Positions 21,619 to 34,134 of a stretch of DNA of 64,000 nucleotides are shown here, piece after piece. This DNA comes from Eumeta japonica (taxonomy: Eukaryota > Arthropoda > Insecta > Lepidoptera > Psychidae). Location: assembly GCA_005406025.1 (NCBI GenBank), contig BGZK01000188.1:1-64000 (forward strand). Reading direction: 5' to 3'. Position 1 is the first letter of the stretch. Each line of letters starts with the position of its first letter. The translations under genes were made by a program, and so were the position numbers. Below the pieces are notes generated by a model. It saw only the letters and a program-made list of their open reading frames with translations. It was not told the DNA's origin and searched no databases.

Positions 21619-24600
21619 TAAGAATTTCATACGAAATTTCATACGAAATTTTTACTCTCCATACGAAATCCGGGCAATGAAAACTAATCAATCGACGACA
21701 TTTAATTAAACAAATTTTTTTTAAGACTTAAAAATTCCGAAAGTTAACGATATGTAATAATATGAATATACGCACACGATAAAATATAAATGTTTTGTTT
21801 TTGAAAGTTACTTGTGAACTATTAGATTTCCGCGTGTACTCGCCACTCAGCAACAAGTGGAATATTTAATATTTTATAACGCTAAAGACGTAAAGTACGT
21901 CGTGATTAAACATAGCTCGCTTCAATTTCTCGTATGCAACGAACATCAACATTGGCAATGTCAAGGGCGATACACTTAACCGCACGGGAGGCGCAGGCCG
22001 TGACGTAACAGAAAAAGCATTTACAGAACGAGGAGACGAGTAGATGCCGTAGTGTGGCGAGGTCACCCTAACCCAAAATAATTGAAGTTAAATTGCATTA
22101 GTGTTGAGAGCTGATGTGTTGAAATTGAAAAGAATGCGGCCCGATATGTGTTGCGTTTGTATTGTTAGGGGATTCGATTTCGTATTATATATAAGAAAAT
22201 GAAACTTTATATTACAATGTTGTTCCGAATAACTTTGTAATATTCAATAAAAAAACACGTGTGGCACTCGGGGACTGCCGCGGTAAAGCTATTGCATAGT
22301 ATTTTTTATCAATTTATGCAATTATAATTATTTATTTATTTTATTTATGCAGTATTTTTTTGAGGAGGTGCCCTAACGCCGAAACTCTAAGCAGGCATGA
22401 GTCACCAGAATGCGGGGCGAAGAGGGGGATTACGCATGCGTAATAACGCCGATACAACCAATGCCACCTACAGGCGAGTTGCTGAACTAAAGAGACAAGC
22501 GTGATATTTCAAAAAAGTCATTAAAAGTTCTGCTATTCATCGATAGATGGCAAAAGTAAAAAGTATCACCGCTGTGCCGGTCGGAGTGGGGGGGTGTTAG
22601 GTTATTTTCGTTATGGAATTTCTGGATTCGGTCTCCACGCTCAAGGCCCGCGATAGAAGCTATGCAATAGCTTCAAAATAGTAGACGATAAAAGGATTTC
22701 ATACATTGGAAATTCCTTACGGTTTTTAATATGAAATACTAATTTGTAAATTTGATCGTCAACAACATACAATAACGAAGAATTGGTAGAGAGAGCACTT
22801 GAATTTCAAATGAATTTAAAACTTGTGCCTTCATTTGCAGGTCAGTCTGAGTAACGTTATTTATACACGGATTGATCTAAATACATTTTACAAGCAACAT
22901 GTAACTTTGAATATAAATTATCCAATTTTATGATAAATAAATATCTAAATAAACTAAATAAACAAAGTTTGGATTATAATTCAAGACGGAATGTAGTGTT
23001 TGATAATATTAAGCGTCGATTATATCACCAATATGTACACAATATAGCGCTCGACAATAGTAATTTATAACATTTTATAACGCAAATATATTTAAATGCA
23101 TCGATAATCAGAATCGATTGGACACGAATCAAATTGAAATGGCGAATATTTAGTATTGTACAGGGTGTTACATCGCTTTAACCGCTTAAACGCCAGCACC
23201 ATGGCGCCAGTGGCTGTGCACTGAATCACATGCTATTGACGACAAATCCAGTTTCGGACATGTCCCCTTTTCCACTCGGACCGCTTCCTGTGATTCATAG
23301 TGTTGTTGCAGTTTTCAGTTCAATAATGACCACTGTGTATTCGACCTACTTTGTTTCGTTTAATACCAATTATATTTGTCGAGTGATAGTCTACAGGCGT
23401 GGTGAGGATGATAATGATGATAATGAGGATGATAAAGTTTTCGTTAATTTCATAATACAAAAATTTTTTGAAGTTTCAAAGTGAGATTTTATTACAATTA
23501 CCAATATCAATTTATTATAATTTATATTGCTATAGCGACGTATGCAGGTTATTTTCTTTTCAATAAACATCTAACTACACTCGAAGCAAACAAAAGTAGG
23601 AACGAAAGAACTAACAAAAGATATTAATTTTTAATACTACATAGAGCAATAAATATTTTTTTTCTCTGTCTCTACACCTGGAAACTATCTTCGTACAGAA
23701 TTTTCGAAGGATTAATGGAAATATTTTTCCCTATATGAAAAATATTTCACAACAAACACAATAACCGACAGATTGATATTGAAATAACAGTTAATTTAAA
23801 GTACGAATAAATATTCCGAAAGAAAATAACACTTTAATGATAGAAAGGGAATATACGCAATATCACTACAAGAACAAAAATCCTGATTATCTACATTTTA
23901 TTGATTTAATTATATAAATAGATTTAAATGACGTAATTGAGTAATTTAATTTATAGGAATGAAATTAGGTGGACATTTTTTTTATTTTACACTTACGTTA
24001 TTGCATTTGGTATTTGGTCAAATTCAAACTGAGCAATAAAAATCAATACAAAGTGCGTCGAGTACAATACAGTGTAGCGGTGGCGCGTACAAGTTGCAAT
24101 CTGTTTAATCATGCATTAATGAAGATTTGTCAAAATAATGTTTGAGTTTCTACATTCAACAGTGACAAGCATGTCGGATTACAAGGGGCGCCGGATTAGA
24201 CAGAGACCGGATTACCGGAGGTCAAGTGTAATGTCGCGCACCACCATTGCACCTTGTTCGCATTACACGAGAAAACAGCTGCCCATTCTAGTATCATGAG
24301 CACGCTTTTCGTTATTTAAGTGTCTTTTAACCTTCTCCTTAGACTTGATAAAGGAGAATATAATAATATTATACCTACGCGCACTATTACCAAACTAGAA
24401 GCACCCGGTCTCTGACTACAAAGTATTTTCGTTAAGGCGACAAACGGCCCGCGTGCTGCACGTTATCGCTACTCGAATGGAATATCAATTTAAACAAACA
24501 TCATTCCATTGCGGGAATCGAATTCGAAACGTCAGACGGCCGAAAAGCCACGACTTATCGATGGAGACAGGCGCCCCTCGGCTCACGTGGTGGCTATGGT

Positions 24601-25159
24601 CGTACACATGTGGTACGACATTGCAATCATATGACCGAGTTGCTTCGGACGGGAGTCACGCGCTGAACTTGAGCCAACCCACTATACGGCCTATTGATTT
24701 TATGCTTTTATTTAATTGTATGCATTTGCCGCCTCGTAAGTGGGCGTTCGCGGAGGAATGCTGCTTAAGATGATTCGAATTGACGACTATATGATGTACG
24801 ATAATTATGTACTATTGCAATTGAATTTGGAATTCTTAAATTGCACCTGTAATGTATTCGCACTAATAATAAAATAATAAATCTAAAAAAAAATTAAAAT
24901 AAATATATACGAACACCTGCTGCATTTTTACAATACGATAATTGAGGTAAAAATAACGGCGTTATCGAAAGTACCGTAAGTTATATTTTTGCATGACGAG
25001 TATAATAAAAATTAAACTTTGGACATGCCGGCATTCGCAAACGGACGCCGTTTCCTGTGATTCACACTTGAACTTTTGTTTCGCCACCGCCAGTTCAATG
25101 GTGACCGCAGCGGAGGAAACACACCGCGTAAATACGACTTTCGCGCGTTCCATTTTTTA
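21619..25159. other. Intergenic, no host gene recognised
   Basis: Contains a trinucleotide-like gatgataatgatgataatga patch near 23405-23440. A tandem 'ccggatta' motif is found at about 24175-24220. A GC-richer stretch at 24440-24775 carries a 106-codon ORF without recognisable motifs and is probably old repeat. Nothing else is supportable. Confidence 0.4.
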
Positions 25160-25275
25160 TTCGGAAAAAAAAAAACAAAAGCGTCCTCTACACGGCCTTG
25201 TCGCTCGAGAAAGTGAGTGTGCGTGCGTGTAGGAGTGGCGTCGGGCGAATTAAATTAGCGCGCCGCCCGCGCACC
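25160..25275 (+). promoter_or_regulatory. Probable promoter and 5' UTR of Ly6-2
   Basis: A GC-rich rise just before the signal-peptide exon, with gtgagtgtgcgtgcgtgt and a favourable context (gcaccATGa) at the start codon. No TATA box is evident. The transcription start cannot be placed. Confidence 0.4.
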
Positions 25276-25318
25276 ATGAGGCTCGTCGGAGTGGTGGTGC
25301 TGTCCGTGCTTTTGGAGC
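25276..25318 (+). CDS. Ly6-2 signal-peptide exon
   Basis: 43 bases from ATG to the donor gagc|gtaagt, leaving in phase 1. It encodes a short basic start followed by a Val/Leu-rich core. Confidence 0.82.
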
Positions 25319-28300
25319 GTAAGTACCGCGTGCAAAGCCTCATACCTTGGAATTAGGCCGTGATAAAATACAGCATTCGGAGTGGTGAGTTCGCTACAAG
25401 ACACGCTGTCTAACGGCACGGTCAAAAAAAAATAGAAAGCCAACCGCGCGGATCGTGCGCGCGACCCGGTCTCGTTCCGAACATCACCTGCACTTAAACT
25501 GTGCAGAATTTTCCTCTTCGCGAAATAATAACCGAATACTCTAAATGAATAGATAAGCGATTTACGAAACACTTCAATTAAACAGATTGTTTTTCTTCTT
25601 TAGAGGATACCCATTTTATTCTTGCAAACAATTCTATTTCTTTATATTAAATACGTAATCAATATTTAGAGCAATATTTTATAATTACAAGTTAATATTT
25701 AAAAGCAATATTATATCGTGGAATTAGAACAATAACTATAGAAACATCGATGTCGGGTGATACTGAGGACAGTTGTGCAAATAAACATCTACATTGAAGT
25801 TTAAACAGAGATACACGACGGTTATCGGAGCGACAACGTATAAAGGACCAATTTTCGTACATATAAATTTTTACAAATTAGATACAAAAAATAATAAAAA
25901 TCACTTTCGAGCCAATGAAATTTGGTAAATCTTTAGAAAAATAAACAGTTAAGAAAACTTGAAAGTAATAACGGATATAACCATAAACTCACATGTAAAT
26001 CGGTAATAAATCATGATATAATACCCATACATATAATAGGGCAATAACAATATATTTTATTTTATTTTATGGCTTACAAAGGCCCTTAGCCGTTTCAGTG
26101 GAACCTATAATATTAATTGTCCGATGTCAATAAAGCAGCTACGTGAAAAGCAGGTACGAATAGTTTCACAGAACGAAGGCACGCGTCTACCGTGAATCCC
26201 TAAGAAAAATACGAATTATGTCAACAAAACAGACGTCCATATGTGCACGTACGTACTCGATAAGAGTTATCGGAAACGAGATTACTGTGACGTCGAATAA
26301 ACGGTTCGCAGAAAAAAATATCGGATAAAAAAACGAAACTCGATATCGATTTTTTAGGCTTACCTATCTGGACTGTTAAATTAGATCGACTACGGCCTGT
26401 TGGTTTGTCTGTCCGACTGTCTGTTTTTCTGAAGGAAATATAGTGAGCTACCTAATCCGTATTGAATTACAAAAAAAATCGATACGTTCTACGCAGAATA
26501 ACAATGCATAGCACACGCATTATTTTATGAGAAATCCCGATGTTTTACGTCAAAACGTGACGTTATCTCGACCTATCGTTTCGCTCTGAATCAAAACAGC
26601 ATTGCAGAGTTAAATCGTGACGAACTTCAATCGCCATCTCGGCGTGGTGTGCAGCGCCATTTACATGTTCTAACTTCACATCTTTCGTATACCGAAAGAA
26701 ACACAGAGCAGAGCGCCCCGCAGTATCGCATCAGTGTAATAATCCTCATAAGTACTAGGCTTTGGACGCGGTTTACATCGAATCCGCGCTGATAGCCAAA
26801 CGACGTAACGACGTCATCTACATATATCGGTTTAACTACACATATTGCCAATAACCGTCTTCTGAAGGGGCTACGAAGGGCGGTCACGTTGTGCCTCATC
26901 CAGCATCAGAACAGATCGGAACATCCGCCTATAATTATATTTAATAATTGGATGTCCACTTGTTTGTGAAGTTGTTTTTTTCCTTTATATTCCTTTACAG
27001 GGAATCTTTGAATAAATAAATAAATATATCTGTATGTATGTACATGTATATTAAGCGGATTCTAAGACATTGACTATTTTTCTTCAAAATCTCCTTTAAA
27101 TTACCTTTAATGAGGTGAGAAAATGTGTTTCTGAAAACCGAAACTTTTATATTGATATTTAAAAGTCGTGCATAAGTGAATTGTAGACGAAATGGGAATA
27201 ATTTATCAGATTTACAATTTAGTAATTTAAAAACCAATGCACCAACTTACATACAAAAGTCGCTAACTATGTTAGGCACATAGCTGCGGCGTGGTTTTCG
27301 AAAATTCCGAAAGAAACCTCCGTGAGAATAAGCAACGGGATTGTCAACGTCAGTCGCGCCTTCATCGAGTTACGGGCGAAGACACGGTCGATCGCTTGTA
27401 ATATAGCATATATAGATAATAATGTGTGCTACGTAAACAGCGGCATAAACAAAATCACGTCCTTCACACGTCAAGACAAGATGTCACAAGATTTACCCTT
27501 CTTATAGACGAATATTTTGACGCATTTGAAGTGTTATTCTATAACCTAAAATGTAAAAAAAATGATCTAGGACCAACAGGTTGCGATCTATTGAAATTCC
27601 CGAACTTACAATTCCCAAAGGACGGACAACTACTACAAAAGCCTGTATAGGGCCCTGGGTCGTAACAAACGACCGTAATTACGATAATGAACAAGTTGCG
27701 AGGGCCATCGGAATTCCAATATCGGATCCCTATGGATTAATAGAGCCATTAGCGTATATGGGTACTATGTAGATCAACAACAACGATCGTACACCAAAGG
27801 GCAGACAGACAGTCTTCATTCGAATAGGGTACTTGTATCTAATATGGGTGTTTCGTAAAACGTGGGCGCGTTACTGCATTAACTTAGGTACGGACGGTCG
27901 TCATACAAAACACGTCTTCAGGTGAAATGTACGTTACAGGTATCTGGATATATTATAATCAAAATTGTCTCAATGAGTTGATTTTGATTTAGCATTCAGA
28001 TCGAACGTTGCCAGACGGAATGTTTCAATAGACAATTTGATAGGTAGGAAGGACATGCAGGATAATTAAAATTTATTTTAGGCAGGTTGTGAATTCTCAA
28101 TTATTTCGCTTATAACAAGCACTTAGAGCCACTTGAGAGAGATCAACTCGGTTGGCACTAAACAGCACATTTCGACGACGGTATAAAACGTTAAATGTCT
28201 ACAGTGAAAATATAAAAAAAAATATTCACGAGAAAAATTGACCGAAGTAATAAAGCGGACAGAAAACGGGTATTAAACAAATTTTCTTTATTCCCCATGG

Positions 28301-31300
28301 AATGCTGAGCCAGTAAGTTGATGAACGGCGTACATTGCCCCGCCGCGCCCCTGCAAGGACACGGTGTTAGCCCAATATTACGGCCTCAGGCTATAAAGCT
28401 CGGGCAGCAGACGTCTGAAACTAGGAAATTCCGAGCTATAAATAACGGAGCAGTGACACTGGCGGCGATATATAAGTGTGTGCCCATGAACAAAGTTATG
28501 TGACGTCTTTGTAGACGGACACTGTACATTCTTGTACGTTACTCGCTTTGTATAGTACACTGACTGTGATGGTATATATATGTCATGTAAAATGATATTG
28601 CTAAGTCTATTTACAAACGTTAAGTCATAGGATCGATATCATGTTTTTTTAAATTAAAATTGTTCGACTTGTTCACTTTCAAAGAGTTTGGACGGTTTTT
28701 AGAATGAAAAACATCTATTTTATGAATAAAAAACTTGACACCACTTATCATATTTAAAGTAAACTACGAGATGAATTGATACTTATACATTTTATGTAAT
28801 AGGAAGATATGTCAAAGTGACAGGACAGGTGTTTGGTGTTACCACACATATATAAGACAATTGATAACAATAAATCAGTCGGATGTTTTTTCAATGGGAC
28901 ATCATTGAATAAAATTTAAATATTACTTATCTAGTGCTAAATATTTTAACTTGTTAATTTTTTCTCTCTTGTTCTCGTTTATTTGTAAGTGCAAAAAAAA
29001 AAGTCAACTATATTGTTTTGTTATATTTTCATGACTTTATTCGTGACAATCGTTGTTACTTATATGCCGAAATTAAACAATTTTTTTTTAGAATGGACAA
29101 CATAACTGCCATAATTAATCGGAAGAAGTCTTTTTAATTGTTACAAAATATACCTTAACCAATCATCAAACTGTTGGAGAACCTTAATATTGTTAATTCC
29201 AAACGGACATTAAACTAAAATGCAATACCTCATAATTAAAACATCATACGCTAACAACAAACACATTGGACAACGTGCATTCAAATGGTTAATTAAAAAA
29301 AAATAAATAGGCTGAACGCGACCTCGACGCTCACGCACACCGACAAGACATTATCGACCTACCGCCATTTTTTCTATTAGCCTTCCACATAAATTATGTA
29401 CATTATCTATTGAAGGCGAATTATTAACTTGTTTTCGACAACATCTCCAAATTGAAATAGATAGGTAGTAGCAGGGAATTCTGATATTTTAAATCCTAAA
29501 AGTATAATGAGCTTTGATAGTGGCGATACAAACTGTGGATCGATAAGATATTTCGATAGAAGTCCATTGCTGATGTCAGAAAAATTAACAGCAATTTTGG
29601 TTTCCTCATTCCTGATATTCAAGTTTTGTTTGTTAATTTTAAGAAATAAATATTAAAACTTGATCGCCGTCAATTATTTGTGAACAAAATGGTATTCATT
29701 TTACAACAAAAAAACTTGGCAATTTCATAAACAGCAAGCTGACCTTATTGCTATACATTAAAATAAGACATATATTCAAATAGATATTTTTTGAACATGT
29801 CCTTGAAATCACCTAAACTTGTTATCGGTCTCTCGTAACAAAACAAATGATAAGTCGCTATGCAAATATATTATTACTTGAAATACCACAAATCTTCAAA
29901 TAATTTACTTATAATTTTAATAGATGTAGCCGATCCACCAATCTATTAGTAGATGCGTGCCCACCAATCAAAATAAGTTACTAAAGAACTGGTACATTAT
30001 TATTGAATAACGTTCCACCATTAAACATTTATTTATTATTTTTTTATGAGATAAAACCTTATTGGAAACAATGATTTGAGAGTCAGTTCATATATTTATA
30101 TTTGCTTTACCAAATTATACTACGATTCTAGAAATATTGTACTACATTGACTTTTTAACAAATTTCTTTCACACTGACATAATATAAAATTAATATTTTA
30201 CACTATGCCAGTATGAAAGAAATTGCTAAAAACTAATTACTACTATTATAATTTACTCATATTTTTGCACCTCACAACTCCTGATTTTGATTACATGTAT
30301 TGTCACCCTGATTTCCTTGCAAAAATTGTTTCGAAATAAATCGCGCTACACAATTCAATCATTATCATACGGAAGAGGCGAGCTAATCATTGTTGAATTT
30401 TCTGTTTGTCCGCTGTGAATCACTTATTATTATATGCGCGTTTTAGTTGTCACTTTGAAGTCTGTTAAATATGAACTCACTATACTCTTCGGATGTTTAT
30501 ATAGAGTCCGACGACTAAGTGTCACATCCTTATAGTAAGAAAAATGAGTAACAAAGAAAATGTAGTAATGATAAATAATAAACTTTAAACAGGGTTTTGG
30601 GTGAAATTGGTTGAAAAACAGCATGTACAATTTATCCATAGTAATGTTGATAGGCGTCAAACGCATAAACAATATATAGACAGCCCTATTACATCTTCGG
30701 GGTCAATTGTAAAACCTTCGCTCACACGATACAGTAAGCCTCGATGTCAAATCACCGCTTAGAATAAAACCAATACAATACTACAATTGTGTGGCCGAAA
30801 GGTGCTACAGTATATGAGCTCGCAGAAAACATACTCAAGACCTAGTGTCTTAGAAAATTTTACAGGTTCAAAACAACAAAACACAAGCAATAATAAACTA
30901 AGTGGGATTTGCACTCGCACACCGAGGGTTCCATATCAGCACAAAATGCATTTTTGTAATGTACATACTTTTCTTATTTACTTCTATTTTTTTTCTTTCG
31001 GTATCCTTAATATAAGCCGACTCAAATTAGATCAATTTCTCATATTCCTTGTTTTAATTTAGTTTGAACTATGTCCACACCTAGCCTGTCATTTGTATTT
31101 TTTATTGATTTTTATAAAAGAGCAAAAAGAAAAACAGTACAGAAAACACGTCTATTGCATGGAACTCGCCATATTTTACTTTCTTTTTTTATTTTTTAGG
31201 ATATCTCTCACAATAACATATATTTTGTGAAAATTGTTCCATCTACCCATCACACTGTTCAAATGATACAGCCCTTCAAAAGTAGGACATAGAGAAACAG

Positions 31301-32095
31301 AACACGAACTTAGTAATAGGTTTCCAATGGCACCCCTAGGGTGCAGAATTCTAAAACAGCGAATGGAATAAACATGTTTTCTCAGTTGTGCATCGGTGTT
31401 GACGCCATGTTGTTTTTATTAGCAGTTTCGGACGCGCTCCGCTGCTACTACTGCGACGCCGACCGCGGCAAGTACAGATCCAAGCCGTGCATACTTTTCA
31501 ACAACTCCGAAACATTCATACAGGAGTGTCCATCTTCTACGATGTGCTATAAGAAGATTATCTATTTGGATCGGGGTAACGGATGTAAGTTCAAGCAGTT
31601 TGTGAAAAGTATTTGATTATTTTGTTATGTTATATTTCATATGAATAACAGATATGTATTTCAATTTCAACATAAGTCAAGATGGTTTGAATAAATTTAA
31701 CTCTTAGAAATGCTTCACAAAGATAATACATACAAGTTGAAAACGTAATTTTTCGAAGTCTGGAGATAATTATGATATGAATGCTATATATGTACCAATA
31801 ATGGTTACTTGTATTTAAAATTCTAGTGAAAACGTCGACCATGCAACGCGGTTGTGCTGCGCAGTCGCAAAAGGATGAACAACGTAAAATTGGAAGAAAG
31901 TGGCAAAATGTCAAAATCATACACGAAGTCTATGAAGAAGCCTGCATAGAAAACGAGGAGTTACAAAAGGCTACCAAAACGATAAACTGTCATTGTAGAG
32001 GCGATCTATGCAATAACTCTAGTATAGCATATGGTGATTTCATAACCATTTTAATAGGACTGATGTGTTACAATATTGTTAATATGATCACTTAG
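25276..32095 (+). CDS. Ly6/uPAR three-finger protein 2 (exons 25276-25318, 31426-31575, 31827-32095)
   Basis: A complete 153-residue protein. Exon 1 encodes a signal peptide, MRLVGVVVLSVLLE, split in phase 1. Exon 2 gives ALRCYYCDAD, the first Ly6 cysteine pair, then KPC, QEC and STMC. Exon 3 gives RGC and EAC, then CHCRGDLCNNSS with the terminal Cys-Asn, and a hydrophobic tail (FITILIGLMCYNIV) after an Asn/Ser patch. This suggests GPI anchoring at the cell surface. Ten cysteines sit as in Ly6-1 upstream, with the same two first intron phases, so the two are probably tandem paralogues. Here the last two exons of Ly6-1 are one uninterrupted exon. Intron 1 is 6107 bp. An AATAAA follows at 32199. 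Ligand and subgroup are unknown. Confidence 0.9.
25319..31425 (+). other. First intron of Ly6-2; no second gene seen
   Basis: 6.1 kb of AT-rich sequence. ORFs at 26627-26899, 27322-27772, 28318-28560 and 29407-29622 overlap on both strands or frames and carry no recognisable domain. The search for ankyrin-repeat exons of the neighbouring minus-strand gene was negative here. Confidence 0.55.
31426..31575 (+). CDS. Ly6-2 middle exon
   Basis: Acceptor ttattagcag|tttc, donor cggg|gtaacg, phase 1 to phase 1. The acceptor is a tandem NAGNAG: use of the first AG (exon start 31423) keeps frame and adds one residue, reading PVSD instead of LSD. Confidence 0.86.
31827..32095 (+). CDS. Ly6-2 terminal exon
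   Basis: Acceptor ttctag|tgaa in phase 1, stop TAG at 32093-32095. Carries the second half of the domain, the CHCRGDLCN knot and the hydrophobic tail. It is equivalent to exons B and C of Ly6-1 fused. Confidence 0.88.
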
Positions 32096-32198
32096 GATAA
32101 GAAGAAAAATTTATTGGATACCATTCCAGTTACATACTCATTATTTCCTCAATATATATTAAATACTTTCTAGTCCTTTATAATAAGAAAATGTTTAC

Positions 32199-32204
32199 AA
32201 TAAA
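32199..32204 (+). promoter_or_regulatory. Poly(A) signal of Ly6-2
   Basis: AATAAA, 103 bases after the Ly6-2 stop. Confidence 0.65.
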
Positions 32205-32333
32205 TATTTTAATTTAATTTAAATTTTATTCATAAAATATATTTCAGGGTTATTCATTTTAAAGCGAATCTTTCGATTTTACAAATAGATTTTAAAAGAT
32301 GCCATTGAATATTTTGAAAGCTATAGCACAATG

Positions 32334-32495
32334 CAAAAAAACTGGCCAAGAGCATGTCGGACCATGCTCATTATAGGCTTCCAAAGCCATTATAACAAAG
32401 AAATGCACTACAAATGAAAAAAGTATGTTGTTACACTTTTTCCATGTTTCCCGCAATGAATAGGATATTAAATATAAGAGCTTCACTTCGAGAAT
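32334..32495 (+). repeat. Lepidopteran 'gaaactataagg' repeat, 5' end only (copy C)
   Basis: aaactggccaagagcatgtc, then ttccaaagccattataacaa and tttttccatgtttcccgca, match the start of copy B at 38078. It is truncated after about 160 bases, just past the Ly6-2 poly(A) signal. Confidence 0.65.
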
Positions 32496-32671
32496 ACACG
32501 ACAAATTTCAAATCTATGAAGGCTGCCGGCACAAAATGCCAGATTTCATATTTGTTTCATTATTTCTAATAAAAAAATGAAATCTAAGGATATAATTAAA
32601 ACAAAGAACTTCGTCAATGAAGAATCGGGATTCAAGCATGGATCTCCCATCGAAGTCCAGATTTCGTATCG

Positions 32672-32810
32672 CGTCGAGGACTGTGTGACGTTAGGGTGGC
32701 TAAAAATGATACGTCGTTAGCGGTACACCGCCCAAGTTAAGGCATAAGGTTAAACGTGCCGAAGACTGTGTGGCATTAGGGTGGATCAAAATGATATGTC
32801 GTTAGCGCTT
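32672..32810. repeat. Two-unit tandem repeat, about 85-bp period
   Basis: gactgtgtgacgttagggtg at 32679 recurs as gactgtgtggcattagggtg at 32764. Each is followed by 'aaaatgatacgtcgttagcg' with minor changes. The flank at 32625-32650 (gggattcaagc) resembles a reversed tRNA box B, so a SINE origin is possible. Confidence 0.6.
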
Positions 32811-33997
32811 TCCCCTTAAGACTTGGGCTCATCTTGTTGTATAAGAGCCTTGCCCCTCTATTGGACCTCTGGGGGATCGACCGTTATAATATCCGTTACT
32901 CGTAGGCACAATATGGTAACAAATGAGAAAAAACTTAAGTTAAAAAAAAAAATGAAGTTAAACGGTTTTATGGAAACAATGATGTAGAAAATGTACTAAA
33001 AACTAAAAAAAATATTCAAAGGGTCCTAGGTACCACCGGTTTTCACACCATTCACATCATTAATCCAGTGATTGATCAGAAGAAAAATAAAATCATTGAG
33101 CGCCTCAAATTTCCATCAACAGTGAACCGCTGATGTCTAAATACTATTTACATACTCAGGTTGTATACACTACGCCCCACTATTTTTTTTCTTCTGAATT
33201 TAAAAATTTTTTTTACTTATTACGAATACATGTGAGCTGTTAGCTATTTACCTAAAAATAAATATTTAATAAGTGTTGGATTTTATAAATAAAAAAAAAT
33301 TATCATAAATTGTTGATTGCAAAATACAACTATTTCAAGTTGCAACTGTTAACAAACAAAGATATAAACTGTCAAGTAACTAGCACATGGGATGAAGCTC
33401 GCCTTGGAAATGAATTTGTTGGTATTTTATTATACGGTGAAATACAAAAGTATTGGAAGAAATATATAGAAGAAATTTTGAATATATTCCCATCAGTAAG
33501 CATTACTTCAAATGGTTTTACATCAGAGATTTAGAAATTATAATTTTATTATAATAAAAAAAAGTTTATCTCTCTGAACCCCAATAATTTTATTGTCTTG
33601 TTATTCACTCAGATATATATTAATATACTTTGTGGATTACTTTCGACAAATGTAAATCAAAAAGATCATTTTAAAAATACAATTCTTTCTCTTTATGTAT
33701 GAATTACATAAGAGTTGCTAGTGAACGGGTTGATGTGATTTATTTATTGATTAGCTTAGGATTGTTTGTAATATTTACACTTAGTCTTTATTTTGAAAAC
33801 ATTTTTTCATATAATCTTTAGTTGATAATCGACTTTTTAACTAGAAAACCAGGAAGTTTCACTGGAGATATAACGGCTGCTGAAAATCAATCTACAAATT
33901 ATTATAAAATGTATAGTATCTTCCTCGTTTTGACAAAAAATATCATCACTCATGTGAGAATGGTGTTTAACATTATAAAAATATAAAAAGGACTCAC
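32811..33997. other. Intergenic between convergent Ly6-2 and rabankyrin; nothing supportable
   Basis: AT-rich, with long A and T runs. The 74-codon plus ORF at 33310-33534 has no known motif, no good start context and no splice partners. Confidence 0.4.
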
Positions 33998-34134
33998 ATT
34001 GGCATGATTTTCAACCAGGCAGAGGAACACGACGTCTTCTCTCAGCAGCCGCACAGCACCATGAAGAGGTTGAGGTGTTTTACTTTTGAGCATCCTGTAT
34101 AGAAGTGGTGAAGACATGTGTGCGAAGTCATCTC
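33998..34134 (-). CDS. Ankfy1: Rabankyrin-5 exon 5
   Basis: Acceptor tttttcag|gag, donor gccaat|gtgagt, leaving in phase 0. Encodes DDFAHMSSPLLYRMLKSKT and REDVVFLCLVENHAN, the start of the first ankyrin-type region. If the donor is ignored, a stop follows after 17 codons. Confidence 0.86.

Noticed and set aside
22270..22300. Extra Ly6 terminal exon, from 'gactgccgcggtaa'
   Set aside because: The resemblance to the Ly6-1 CRGN codons is about ten bases long and no Cys-Asn or tail follows.
24453..24773. 106-codon ORF
   Set aside because: No recognisable domain; the GC-rich segment looks like old repeat and has no splice or promoter context.
28290..28360. Minus-strand exon (acceptor ccttgcag then GRGGAMYAVHQL) as a missing rabankyrin ankyrin exon
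   Set aside because: It does not match any ankyrin-repeat consensus and runs into a stop quickly.
33310..33534. 74-codon ORF after Ly6-2
   Set aside because: No motif, A/T-rich start context and no partner exons.
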